Assembly: GCA_026391435.1 (NCBI GenBank)
Contig: JAPLEJ010000029.1
Span: 1 to 45,695 of the forward strand
Length of the DNA stretch: 45,695 nucleotides
Direction of reading: 5' to 3'
Origin: Bacteroidota bacterium
Lineage (GTDB): Bacteria > Bacteroidota > Bacteroidia > Chitinophagales > Chitinophagaceae
A program made the position numbers and the translations under genes. The notes below the pieces were generated by a model that did no database searches, was not told the DNA's origin, and was given only the letters and a program-made list of their open reading frames with translations. Below are positions 8,066-15,837 of this stretch, in pieces (positions within the stretch are counted from its first letter, which is position 1; each line of letters starts with the position of its first letter).

Positions 8066-9499
8066 ATGGAATTTATATCAAATATACCTACTGCGTTATT
8101 AAATAATATTGGCTTCATGGCCATTTTATTTATTATTTACGAAAGTTTGAAATGGGTATTTAATATTTCTCCTGCTCGACTATTTGTTCTTGCAGGTATC
8201 ATCCAAGTTATATGTTTACTTCAGTTTATCCTATCTATTTTAACTCCATCTTATTTTTCTTTTTTTAACTTAAGCACAACATTAATATCAATTCTGCCTA
8301 ATCTATCAGAACAAAATATAGTATCATGGTTTCCTGCCATTGGTTTAATGTACCTATTTGGTATCAGTTTCTTTATTATAAAATCCATATTCCAATTAAT
8401 ACAGATTGAACAATTAAAGAAGTCGGCACAATATGAATTGTCTGAGTTTTTTATAAAAAAGATTCCTCTAGAATTAACCCAATCCAAAAACACGATTAAA
8501 GTGGGTGTTACTGATAGGATTAACAGCCCTCTTACTTTTGGATGGTTGGATCCCATTATTTTGTTGCCCTTATCTATTTGTAATCAACTAACACCTAAAG
8601 AAATTGAAACAATTTTAATTCACGAAATGGCACATATATTAAGAAACGATTATATTATTAATTTGTTTTTAAATATAGTGCAGGTTTTATTATTCTTTAA
8701 TCCGATCGCATTATTAATGAATAAGGAAATAAGTTTACAAAGAGAGATGGCTTGTGATGCATATGTAGTTCAATCCTCAGAGCAAAAGCTTAATTACATG
8801 AATGCCTTAGTTAAGTTAGCTCAGCAATTGCAGACAAAGACGCCACCTATACTGAGTATGGGTATATTTTCAAACAAAGGCGAATTACTTAAACGGATCC
8901 AATATTTTAATCAAATTAATATTAAATCAACATCATCTACTTTTATTAAATTAGGTATTGCACTATTATTGTCTAGCTTATTATTGATAAGGATTCCTAC
9001 TAATCAAAATAGTACAAATCCACTTATTTCATATAATAAAAGCAACCAAAATAATAAAATCAGTGATGCATTGAGTAATCGAAAAATTAAAATAAATAAA
9101 ACTTATAAATTTCATCAAATTAAAAAAGTAGAAGTTAAGAAGCACCATCATGAATTACAAAATGAATCCTATGCTAGTTTAGTAAATCAAACTATGCAAT
9201 GGTTAAAAAAACACGAACTCAATGGAAAATTAACTTCATATAATGATCAAAATGAAAATGAATCTTATTCTATAGCAGATAGATTGATGATACGAGCAAT
9301 TATATCTAATTATCAATTGAAAAGAGATTTATTGAATAAAAAATTAGCTAATACATCAAACGTTAAAGAAGCAATAGCCATATTATTGAACAGTGAAGAA
9401 TTAGAGCAAATTAAGCAATTCGAAAAATGGACGAAGGAATTTTTGAAAGCACATCCTACAACTTTGGATATAAAGGAAGATTCCCTAATAGTTTATTAG
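8066..9499 (+). CDS. BlaR1/MecR1-like M56 membrane metallopeptidase
   Basis: A 477-residue integral membrane zinc protease. Transmembrane segments lie near 10-30, 37-62, 88-112, 198-218 and 290-308. The zinc motif H186-E-M-A-H190 lies in ILIHEMAHILRNDY, and the third-ligand region is E227-M-A-C-D231. Family members receive a signal and trigger cleavage of a BlaI-type repressor, here the gene 17 bases upstream. After the last membrane segment there is a basic, Asn/Lys-rich region of about 165 residues with no penicillin-binding domain and no TonB domain, so the signal sensed is unknown. The last 44 bases overlap the convergent WbqC-like gene. Confidence 0.9.
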   Translation: MEFISNIPTALLNNIGFMAILFIIYESLKWVFNISPARLFVLAGIIQVICLLQFILSILTPSYFSFFNLSTTLISILPNLSEQNIVSWFPAIGLMYLFGISFFIIKSIFQLIQIEQLKKSAQYELSEFFIKKIPLELTQSKNTIKVGVTDRINSPLTFGWLDPIILLPLSICNQLTPKEIETILIHEMAHILRNDYIINLFLNIVQVLLFFNPIALLMNKEISLQREMACDAYVVQSSEQKLNYMNALVKLAQQLQTKTPPILSMGIFSNKGELLKRIQYFNQINIKSTSSTFIKLGIALLLSSLLLIRIPTNQNSTNPLISYNKSNQNNKISDALSNRKIKINKTYKFHQIKKVEVKKHHHELQNESYASLVNQTMQWLKKHELNGKLTSYNDQNENESYSIADRLMIRAIISNYQLKRDLLNKKLANTSNVKEAIAILLNSEELEQIKQFEKWTKEFLKAHPTTLDIKEDSLIVY

Positions 9500-10076
9500 T
9501 CTCCTTACCCCCACAACAAAACAACATATCTAAAATTGATACATTAGGAACAAAACCTACTTTATCAGAAAATACTTGTTGATACGATGGTAATCCTTGA
9601 TGTTGATTATAATTTTTAGGTAAGTTCGTATCAAAATATTTATTAGCAAACCCTATATCTATTGGCGAAGGAAGAATGACCCATTTTGCCTTCAATTGAG
9701 ATTGCAACCAAACATGGCAGTCAAGTAAAAAATCAACTAGCTTCTCCTTAGGTTTTAAATACAAATCACAAACGTCTTGTTCATAGTATTCAAAATAAGG
9801 AGATCGGTTATAATTGGTTATTAATGCTTTTAAGTGTTGCTCCTGCCATGGTGCATTATTAGCAATTAAAATATCCTTTATAGGTGTTTTTTGAGTTCTT
9901 CCTCCAATGATAGGGATACTTAAATGCAAGGGACCTTGTGAACTTGTTATGACCATCCTATTTTTAAAACTCATTTTTGTAAAGGGTGCTTCAAGATCAA
10001 AATAAACTTGATCCTGTTCTAACAGTGTTTTCACAAAACTGATGGACCCGAAATATTGTATATCTATATTTAACAT
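9456..10076 (-). CDS. WbqC-like family protein
   Basis: A 206-residue cytoplasmic protein of the WbqC-like family (PF08889). Members occur in polysaccharide biosynthesis clusters, but the reaction is not established. Visible family features are the N-terminal QYFGSISFVKTLL, KNRMVITSSQGPLHLSIPI, a conserved LKALITNYNRSPYFEYY block, and an acidic/aromatic C-terminal half (SPIDIGFANKYFDTNLPKNY). It lies alone on this strand and overlaps the 3' end of the M56 peptidase gene tail-to-tail by 44 bases. The ATG at 10074-10076 is the only sensible start. Confidence 0.82.
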   Translation of the reverse strand: MLNIDIQYFGSISFVKTLLEQDQVYFDLEAPFTKMSFKNRMVITSSQGPLHLSIPIIGGRTQKTPIKDILIANNAPWQEQHLKALITNYNRSPYFEYYEQDVCDLYLKPKEKLVDFLLDCHVWLQSQLKAKWVILPSPIDIGFANKYFDTNLPKNYNQHQGLPSYQQVFSDKVGFVPNVSILDMLFCCGGKETNKLLGNLPLYPKL

Positions 10077-10168
10077 TCTTGAAACAATTTAACCATCCAA
10101 TTTTATAAAGCCTGACAAATAAATTTCTTTAATCAACAAATATCTAATAATTTTAATAAAAATAGTCA

Positions 10169-10639
10169 ATGATTTTACGTTCACTAGTTGTTTTATTATT
10201 AGCACCATTATTAATTTCATGTGCTACACCTAAACCCTTTATTTTTAAAGGACTTAAATCAATTACAATTGAGAAAGCAAGTTTAGGCTCCAATATACTC
10301 AAAGCCGAATTTGCTTTTGAAAACCCCAATTCATTTACTTTAACCTTAAATAAGTTAAACTGTGATATTTATGTTAATGACGAAATATTTACACATTATA
10401 ACTTAGATACGGTTTACAACATTCCAGCAAACGCCAAATTTGATATTCCAGCAAAAATTGAAGTAGAATTAAAAAGCCTTTTAAAAAATACCCTTGATTT
10501 ACTTTTAAATAAACCTATGAAAATTAGTGTTAAAGGAACATCCACCTTATCTAAAGGCGTATTTACAAAAACGATGCCTATCGAATTTGAGACTACTCAA
10601 AAGTTAAATTTAAGTTCTGTTTTATCTGGTGGTAACTAA
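10169..10639 (+). CDS. LEA14-like (LEA type 2) lipoprotein
   Basis: A 156-residue predicted lipoprotein with signal peptide and lipobox LLISC (lipidated Cys18). The mature part has the Water-stress/LEA type 2 pattern: ITIEKASLGSNILKAEFAFE, ENPNSFTLTLNKLNCDIYVN, and IPANAKFDIPAKIEVEL. This is a small beta-sandwich of unknown biochemical role, probably anchored in an envelope membrane. Its stop lies seven bases from the convergent pyrE stop. No neighbour suggests a function. Confidence 0.82.
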   Translation: MILRSLVVLLLAPLLISCATPKPFIFKGLKSITIEKASLGSNILKAEFAFENPNSFTLTLNKLNCDIYVNDEIFTHYNLDTVYNIPANAKFDIPAKIEVELKSLLKNTLDLLLNKPMKISVKGTSTLSKGVFTKTMPIEFETTQKLNLSSVLSGGN

Positions 10640-10646
10640 AAGGTTA

Positions 10647-11276
10647 TTATATCCCCCAAGTAGATGGGCTATTGCGCCATTGCATTAATAATTCTTGTGT
10701 GTTAGGATCGATATCTCCTTTTTCCACTGCCAATTCTATTAAACTAGCATAGTTGGTTAATGAAATATAGGGAACTCCTGCTTTTTTAAAAGCTTCATCT
10801 GCTATGTCAAATCCATAATTAAATATGGAAACCATACCTACTACATCTAAGCCTGCAGCACGTAATACATCTACTACTTGTAAACTACTTTTTCCTGTAG
10901 ATATTAAATCCTCGATCACTAAAATTTTATTGGATGTTTGATAAGCACCTTCAATTTGATTTCCTAAGCCATGCTCTTTTGGTTTTGGTCGGACATAAAT
11001 GTAGGGAAGCTTTAATTGATCTGCTGCCATTGCACCCCATGGAATACCTGCTGTGGCTACTCCAGCCAACATATCTGCTCCGTCAAATTTTTCAAATATG
11101 ACATTGCACATTTCACTTTTTATAAAATCACGAACGTAAGGAAAGGATAATACCTTTCTGTTATCACAATAAATAGGACTTTTCCATCCACTCGCCCATG
11201 TAAATGGCTCATTTGGACTTAATTTTACAGCGCCAACTTGAAGTAGTTTTTCGGCTACGGCTTTTTGATTTGTCAT
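10647..11276 (-). CDS. pyrE: Orotate phosphoribosyltransferase
   Basis: Transfers phosphoribose from PRPP to orotate to give OMP, the fifth step of UMP synthesis. The 209 residues carry the full-length signature: FTWASGWKSPIYCDNR (orotate side), VRPKPKEHGLGNQIEG (catalytic loop lysines) and the PRPP loop VIEDLISTGKSS at 120-131. It is monocistronic here, divergent from a Nudix hydrolase. pyrB and pyrR lie 1-3 kb away on the same strand, so pyrimidine genes are near one another but not one operon. A weak -7 match (TAATTTCG) lies upstream. Confidence 0.96.
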   Translation of the reverse strand: MTNQKAVAEKLLQVGAVKLSPNEPFTWASGWKSPIYCDNRKVLSFPYVRDFIKSEMCNVIFEKFDGADMLAGVATAGIPWGAMAADQLKLPYIYVRPKPKEHGLGNQIEGAYQTSNKILVIEDLISTGKSSLQVVDVLRAAGLDVVGMVSIFNYGFDIADEAFKKAGVPYISLTNYASLIELAVEKGDIDPNTQELLMQWRNSPSTWGI

Positions 11277-11357
11277 AATGTTTAAATTCGTTGGGCGAAA
11301 TTAAAGTCAAATTGCTACATTCACTTCAAGTTTTGCTAAATACTTTACACATTTTTT

Positions 11358-11783
11358 ATGCCAAATCAAATAATTGCTGCAGGTGGGTTAGTCACCAATC
11401 CCAATGGTCAACTATTATGGATTTTTAGAAGGGGCTTTTGGGATTTGCCTAAAGGGAAATTGGACGAAGGTGAAACCATTCAAACTTGCGCCATTAGAGA
11501 AGTGCAGGAAGAAACCGGATTAAGGAATATTCAACTCCATGAATTACTAAAATTTACAAATCATCTTTATTTTGATAAATATTTAAATGAAGAAGTTACT
11601 AAGAGAACATATTGGTTTCATATGACTATTCGTGAAGAGCAGAAGGGTATTCCACAAATCACCGAAGATATTGAAAAGATTGAATGGCATTCACTAGCTA
11701 CTGCAAAACATTGTTTACAACAAACCTACCCTACTATATTAGAAGTAATAGAAGCGTATAGAATTAAAATAAATGAATTGTAA
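11358..11783 (+). CDS. Nudix hydrolase
   Basis: A 141-residue Nudix-fold pyrophosphohydrolase. The Nudix box spans residues 33-55 with G33, E39, R47-E48, E51-E52 and G54 in the canonical GX5EX7REUXEEXGU spacing. The N-terminus (IIAAGGLVTNPNGQLLWIFR) and FWDLPKGKLDEGE resemble the ADP-ribose/diadenosine-polyphosphate-like subgroup, but the substrate cannot be assigned. It is divergent from pyrE and converges on coaD with 25 bases between stops. Confidence 0.9.
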   Translation: MPNQIIAAGGLVTNPNGQLLWIFRRGFWDLPKGKLDEGETIQTCAIREVQEETGLRNIQLHELLKFTNHLYFDKYLNEEVTKRTYWFHMTIREEQKGIPQITEDIEKIEWHSLATAKHCLQQTYPTILEVIEAYRIKINEL

Positions 11784-11808
11784 AATTGAATTATAGATTA
11801 GTTGTAAT

Positions 11809-12279
11809 CTATTTATTCAATGTTTGTATCACCGCTTCAGGTAAAAATGGTGAAGCATCACCCCCATTTCTGATGATATCTCTTACAATGGTCGAAGCCA
11901 CTGAGGTATATTTAGGTTCTCCTGTTAAAAAGATAGTTTCAATATTACGATCCATGGTTCGGTTGGCATCTGCAATGGTTTTCTCATATTCAAAGTCACT
12001 CACATACCGAATGCCTCTTAATATAAAATGAGCCCCAATGGCTTGACAAAACTTAACCGTTAATCCATCATAAATAGCCACTTCTACCTTGGGTTGGTTT
12101 TTATATATCTCATCAAACCAAATTTTACGTTGATCGGCACTAAACATAGGATTCTTAGATGCATTAATTCCAATTCCCACGACTACTTTATCAAATAGAG
12201 GAAGTGATCGATTAATAATATCAATATGACCTAAAGTCACTGGATCAAAAGTGCCCGGGAATAAACATATTCTTTGCAT
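11809..12279 (-). CDS. coaD: Phosphopantetheine adenylyltransferase
   Basis: Transfers AMP from ATP to 4'-phosphopantetheine, the penultimate step of CoA synthesis. The length of 156 residues is normal. The nucleotidyltransferase motif FPGTFDPVTLGH is at 7-18, with YDGLTVKFCQ, RGIRYVSDFEYE and the late YTSVASTIVRDI motif. It lies 37 bases downstream of pyrB on the same strand, so co-transcription with pyrB is likely. A near -7 box (TATTTTTA) ends four bases before the ATG. Confidence 0.96.
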   Translation of the reverse strand: MQRICLFPGTFDPVTLGHIDIINRSLPLFDKVVVGIGINASKNPMFSADQRKIWFDEIYKNQPKVEVAIYDGLTVKFCQAIGAHFILRGIRYVSDFEYEKTIADANRTMDRNIETIFLTGEPKYTSVASTIVRDIIRNGGDASPFLPEAVIQTLNK

Positions 12280-12316
12280 GGCTTAAAAATAGGAAAATTG
12301 GTAATAATAAACTCAA

Positions 12317-13249
12317 TTAGGCCGGATTAGTTCGTCCAGTCAAAAGATATAAACAAGCCATTCTAACTGCAACCCCATTTTCTACCTGGTCTAAAATGAT
12401 AGAATGAGCGCTATCTGCTACATCGCTGTCAATTTCAACACCACGGTTGATAGGTCCAGGATGCATGATGACGATATCCTTAGAAAGCTTTTCAAGTCTT
12501 TGTTTTGTGATCCCATATGCTAGGCTATATTCTCTTAGAGAGGAGAATAAAGGCTGATTTTGACGCTCTAATTGAATTCTAAGCACATTGGCTACATCGC
12601 ACCATGCCAAGGCTTTGTCGATATTATATTCAACTTTGATATCCATGGCTTGCTGTAAATAGGTAGGAATTAAGGTAGGTGGTCCAGAAACCATCACTTC
12701 AGCACCCATTTTTTTGAGTAAATAGATATTGCTGAGTGCAACTCTGCTGTGCATGATATCGCCGATGATGGCCACTTTTACTCCAGCTAATTGTCCCAAT
12801 TTTTCCTGCATCGAAAACGCGTCTAATAATGCCTGTGTGGGATGTTCGTTGATGCCATCTCCCGCATTGATAATGGCAGCATTTATATGTTTTGCAAGAT
12901 AATGGGGTGCTCCAGAAGCACTATGCCTCATGACCACCATATCCACTTTCATGCTAAGTATATTGTTAACGGTATCTAGTAGGGTTTCGCCTTTAGCTGC
13001 TGACGAATTGGAAACTGTAAAATTAACGACATCCGCAGATAATCGTTTTTCGGCCAACTCAAAGGAAATGCGTGTTCTAGTTGAATTTTCATAAAACAAA
13101 TTCACAATAGTAACATCTCTTAAAGTGGGAACCTTTTTAACGGGTCTTTGTAAAACTTCCTTGAATTGCGAAGCAGTAGATAAAATTAATTGAATATCCT
13201 CTTGTGTGAGGTCCTTGATACCAAGAAGATGTTTGGTAGTTAGTGCCAT
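12317..13249 (-). CDS. pyrB: Aspartate carbamoyltransferase catalytic subunit
   Basis: Condenses carbamoyl phosphate and aspartate, the committed step of pyrimidine synthesis. The 310 residues include the carbamoyl-phosphate loop S56-T-R-T-R60 (YENSTRTRISFELAEKRL), the catalytic SAAKGETLLDT loop, MRHSASGAPH, NEHPTQALLD and the C-terminal HPGPINRGVEID. No regulatory pyrI gene is next to it. A degenerate dihydroorotase at 29.8 kb is a possible assembly partner, as in class A enzymes. The start codon follows a perfect -7 box by seven bases. It is downstream of pyrR and upstream of coaD. Confidence 0.96.
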   Translation of the reverse strand: MALTTKHLLGIKDLTQEDIQLILSTASQFKEVLQRPVKKVPTLRDVTIVNLFYENSTRTRISFELAEKRLSADVVNFTVSNSSAAKGETLLDTVNNILSMKVDMVVMRHSASGAPHYLAKHINAAIINAGDGINEHPTQALLDAFSMQEKLGQLAGVKVAIIGDIMHSRVALSNIYLLKKMGAEVMVSGPPTLIPTYLQQAMDIKVEYNIDKALAWCDVANVLRIQLERQNQPLFSSLREYSLAYGITKQRLEKLSKDIVIMHPGPINRGVEIDSDVADSAHSIILDQVENGVAVRMACLYLLTGRTNPA

Positions 13250-13256
13250 TAAAAAA

Positions 13257-13264
13257 CAAAATTA
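13257..13264 (-). promoter_or_regulatory. -7 promoter box of pyrB
   Basis: The minus strand reads TAATTTTG, an exact consensus match, seven bases before the pyrB ATG. Transcription from here would leave almost no leader, so there is no room for a PyrR-type attenuator. Confidence 0.5.
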
Positions 13265-13287
13265 GTATATTTTTTTCATCCCACCAT

Positions 13288-13309
13288 AACTTATCATAGC
13301 CAATAAGTT
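13288..13309. repeat. Inverted repeat between pyrR and pyrB
   Basis: AACTTAT and ATAAGTT are perfect 7-base arms around an 8-base loop. The repeat sits 24-45 bases upstream of the pyrB -7 box, where the -33 region should be. It could be an operator or an RNA hairpin ending pyrR; no T-run follows directly on the minus strand. Confidence 0.4.
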
Positions 13310-13379
13310 GAAAATTTATCATTACGCCCTATCCTATTCACAATAAACGAGTTATAGATAGTATCTAAAGTGGCTCTTT

Positions 13380-13904
13380 TTAGTCTACTAATAATATGAC
13401 ATCGTCTACACCATCATTTTCTTTCCATCTTACTTTGACCTTATAGGGGGAATCATCTATCATTTCCTTTCCAGTGAAATCGGGTTGAATGGGTAATTCC
13501 CTACTGGCTTTACGGTCTACCAAAACACATAATGTTACTTTTGATGGTCGGCCAAAAGCCAATAAAGCATCTAAAGCCGCTCTGATGGTTCGGCCTGTAA
13601 ATAATACATCATCAATTAAAATAACAGTTTTGCCTTCAATACTAAAAGGCAGGTCAGTTTGAGTGGCAAGATGTAACTCTCTACGAATATCATCTCTATA
13701 AAAAGTAATGTCTAATTTTCCGTACACCACTTGTTCTGCAGGTAATTCATGGTGTAAAGCAGCTACGATTCGATCACTTAAAAATATACCTCTAGGTTGT
13801 AACCCAACAATTACTGCATTGGTTAAACCAGGATAAGTTTCAAGAATTTGATGGGCTAACCTTTTTATAATACTAGGTAGCTGTTGCTCGCTGATCAGAG
13901 TCAT
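13380..13904 (-). CDS. pyrR: PyrR bifunctional regulator/uracil phosphoribosyltransferase-like protein
   Basis: A phosphoribosyltransferase-fold protein; PyrR homologues regulate pyr genes and/or have uracil phosphoribosyltransferase activity. Using ATG 13902-13904 (MTLISEQQLPSIIKRLAHQI) the protein is 174 residues, the usual length; the frame stays open further upstream but would run into recF. Visible are VGLQPRGIFLSDRI, the PyrR-typical KLDITFYRDDIRRE and the PRPP loop VILIDDVLFTGRTIRAALDAL (about 20 residues). It lies 130 bases upstream of pyrB on the same strand and is divergent from recF. An RNA-attenuation role is unproven here because pyrB appears to have its own very short leader. 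Confidence 0.92.
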   Translation of the reverse strand: MTLISEQQLPSIIKRLAHQILETYPGLTNAVIVGLQPRGIFLSDRIVAALHHELPAEQVVYGKLDITFYRDDIRRELHLATQTDLPFSIEGKTVILIDDVLFTGRTIRAALDALLAFGRPSKVTLCVLVDRKASRELPIQPDFTGKEMIDDSPYKVKVRWKENDGVDDVILLVD

Positions 13905-13982
13905 TCCGTAAAATTTTAATAAAATTACACCCTTTTTGTCAATTTTTAAGGGGCTTAATGATTCCCTTTGTATTTTGCAGTC

Positions 13983-15065
13983 ATGGTCGGGATTAATCAA
14001 CTTTCTTTGGTTCAATTTAGGAATTACATAAAAAAGGAATTCCAATTTACAAATCGTATTGTTGGCATTGTTGGACCTAATGGTATTGGCAAAACCAATG
14101 TATTAGATGCGCTTTATTATTTATCCTTTACCAAAAGCTATTTTAGTCGCCCTGACGCTCAAAATGTGCATCATGCCTATCAGGGTTTAAGAATAGATGG
14201 GAAATATACCATCCATAAAAATGAGGTGACCATTACTTGTATTATTAGGGAAAATTTAAAAAAGGAATTTTATTTTGATGAAGAACTGTATGCTAAACAT
14301 TCACAACATATCGGAAAAATTCCTTGTGTCATGATTGCACCAGATGATGTACAAATCATTACCGGCGCAAGTGAAGAACGCAGAAAATTAATGGATAGTT
14401 TATTATGTCAAATTAACCCCACTTATTTAAAATATTTAATTCAGTACAATAAAGTACTATTACAACGCAATAGTTTATTAAAGCAAGCCGCTGAAACAGA
14501 TCAATTAGATGTCCTACTTTTAGAAACTTTAAACGAGCAACTTATTGAAAATGGGAAACCCATTCATGCCTATCGTACTGAGTTGATGGAAGAATGGTTG
14601 CCTAAGGTTTTACACTTATACCAACATTTAGCTGGTCAAGAGGATAAAATTAATATTCAATATCAATCACTATTGACTGATCAAGATTTTGATTTGCTTT
14701 TAAAACAATCCTTAGCCAAAGATAAAATACTACATCGAACTAATGTGGGCATCCATAAAGACGATTTAGTCATTACCATTCAAGGGCAACCCTTTAAACA
14801 AGAAGCATCACAAGGTCAAAGAAAAAGTTTATTATTTGCATTAAGATTAGCCGAATGGGAAATTCTAAAAAAGTACAAAGGCTTTGCCCCTATTTTATTA
14901 ATGGATGATATTTTTGAAAAATTAGATGAACAACGTATGCTGCAGTTATTAGATTGGGTGAGCAAATCCTCTGACGGGCAGGTTTTCATTACCGATACGC
15001 ATAAAGATAGATTGACGCTATTACTCGGAAAGCATTTGAATAGTTATCAATTAATTGAAATTTAA
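13983..15065 (+). CDS. recF: DNA replication and repair protein RecF
   Basis: An SMC-like ATPase that helps load RecA at gaps with RecO and RecR. From ATG 13983 it is 360 residues, normal length; an in-frame TTG at 13968 is rejected because it overlaps a -7-like TATTTTG. Walker A GPNGIGKT is at about 31-38, preceded by QLSLVQFRNY. The RecF-specific PDDVQIITGASEERRKLMD, the signature SQGQRKSLLFALRLAEWE and Walker B PILLMDDIFEKLDEQR follow. A DUF721 gene begins 22 bases downstream, a common recF neighbour in this phylum. It is divergent from pyrR, with 78 bases between starts. Confidence 0.96.
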   Translation: MVGINQLSLVQFRNYIKKEFQFTNRIVGIVGPNGIGKTNVLDALYYLSFTKSYFSRPDAQNVHHAYQGLRIDGKYTIHKNEVTITCIIRENLKKEFYFDEELYAKHSQHIGKIPCVMIAPDDVQIITGASEERRKLMDSLLCQINPTYLKYLIQYNKVLLQRNSLLKQAAETDQLDVLLLETLNEQLIENGKPIHAYRTELMEEWLPKVLHLYQHLAGQEDKINIQYQSLLTDQDFDLLLKQSLAKDKILHRTNVGIHKDDLVITIQGQPFKQEASQGQRKSLLFALRLAEWEILKKYKGFAPILLMDDIFEKLDEQRMLQLLDWVSKSSDGQVFITDTHKDRLTLLLGKHLNSYQLIEI

Positions 15066-15087
15066 ATTCGTATCTTGTTACACAATT

Positions 15088-15369
15088 ATGGCCACTTTTA
15101 AAATAGGCGATGCTTTAAAGCAATTCGTACAAAATAGTAAATTAAAAAATGGAATTAGGGCTGCTCAAATTGAGGAAGTTTGGGCAGAAATTATGGGAGT
15201 AACCGTAGCTAAATACACCGATAAAATTTACATTTTTAATCAGAAACTTTTTATCGAAACAAGTGTTGGGCCTTTGAAAAATGAATTAGGATTTCAAAAA
15301 GTTCAAATCATTCAAAGGGTCAATGAAAAGATGGGTGAAAATGTAATTTCAGAAGTCATTATTAAATAG
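15088..15369 (+). CDS. DUF721 (DciA-related) protein
   Basis: A 93-residue protein of the DUF721 family; in many bacteria lacking DnaC/DnaI the related DciA helps load the replicative helicase. The conserved pattern is FKIGDALKQFVQNSKLKNGI, IEEVWAEIMGVTVAKYTDKI, LFIETSVGPLKNELGFQK and ending INEVI-like VISEVIIK. The ATG at 15088 is preferred over an in-frame TTG at 15055, which would overlap recF. It lies 22 bases after recF and ends two bases from the convergent CBS gene. The short form without the long DciA extension means a helicase-loader role is inference. Confidence 0.85.
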   Translation: MATFKIGDALKQFVQNSKLKNGIRAAQIEEVWAEIMGVTVAKYTDKIYIFNQKLFIETSVGPLKNELGFQKVQIIQRVNEKMGENVISEVIIK

Positions 15370-15371
15370 TA

Positions 15372-15776
15372 CTACTTTTTAGTAGCCGTCTGCTCATTCA
15401 TTACTTCGCGCATCAAATCATTCATAGTCAATACACCCATAAACACTAGGTCTTCAAAAACAGGTAAGTACCTCGTTTTATAAACATTCATTAAAACCAT
15501 ACAGCGTTTTAAATCTTCCTCGTAACTCACAACGGGTAAATCGTGGGTCATAATATCCTTGACAATGGCTAAATCTGATTTACGACCTTCTAGTTTAATT
15601 TTTTGAGCATAATCACGCTCTGACATAATACCTAAGAATTGCTCATCTTGCTTCACGACAACATAACTTAAGTTTTCCGTTTTCATGATCGTCAAAGCAT
15701 CTAATACTTTGGTCTGCGGATCTACGACATTAAAATGGGGTCCCTTTTTTTGTAGAATTTCTTTAATCTTAGACAT
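15372..15776 (-). CDS. Two-CBS-domain protein
   Basis: A 134-residue stand-alone pair of CBS motifs, a fold that binds adenine nucleotides and senses energy state. CBS1 covers about 17-65 (VLDALTIMKTENLSYVVVKQ, FLGIMSERDYAQKI). CBS2 covers about 75-128 (VKDIMTHDLPVVSYEEDLKR, TRYLPVFEDLVFMGVLTMND). There is no catalytic or membrane domain, so it probably regulates another protein, which the context does not identify. It is convergent with the DUF721 gene, with two bases between stops. Confidence 0.92.
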   Translation of the reverse strand: MSKIKEILQKKGPHFNVVDPQTKVLDALTIMKTENLSYVVVKQDEQFLGIMSERDYAQKIKLEGRKSDLAIVKDIMTHDLPVVSYEEDLKRCMVLMNVYKTRYLPVFEDLVFMGVLTMNDLMREVMNEQTATKK

Positions 15777-15837
15777 AGATGCAAATTTTATAAGTGACTA
15801 CTTACAAGTTACCATTAAATTCAATGCCTTAAAACAT

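Noticed and set aside
7671..9499. Beta-lactam resistance operon
   Set aside because: The BlaI/M56 pair has no beta-lactamase next to it and the M56 protein lacks a penicillin-sensing domain; the serine hydrolase at 3848 has HNG in place of KTG and is separated by a terminator.
11786..12031. Open frame on the plus strand after the Nudix gene
   Set aside because: It is antisense to coaD, which is certain from its motifs.
13137..13322. Open frame overlapping the pyrB start on the same strand
   Set aside because: It is in another frame inside a conserved gene, with no domain and no promoter of its own.
13905..14045. Longer N-terminus for PyrR
   Set aside because: It would overlap the divergent recF start; the family begins near MTLISEQQ.
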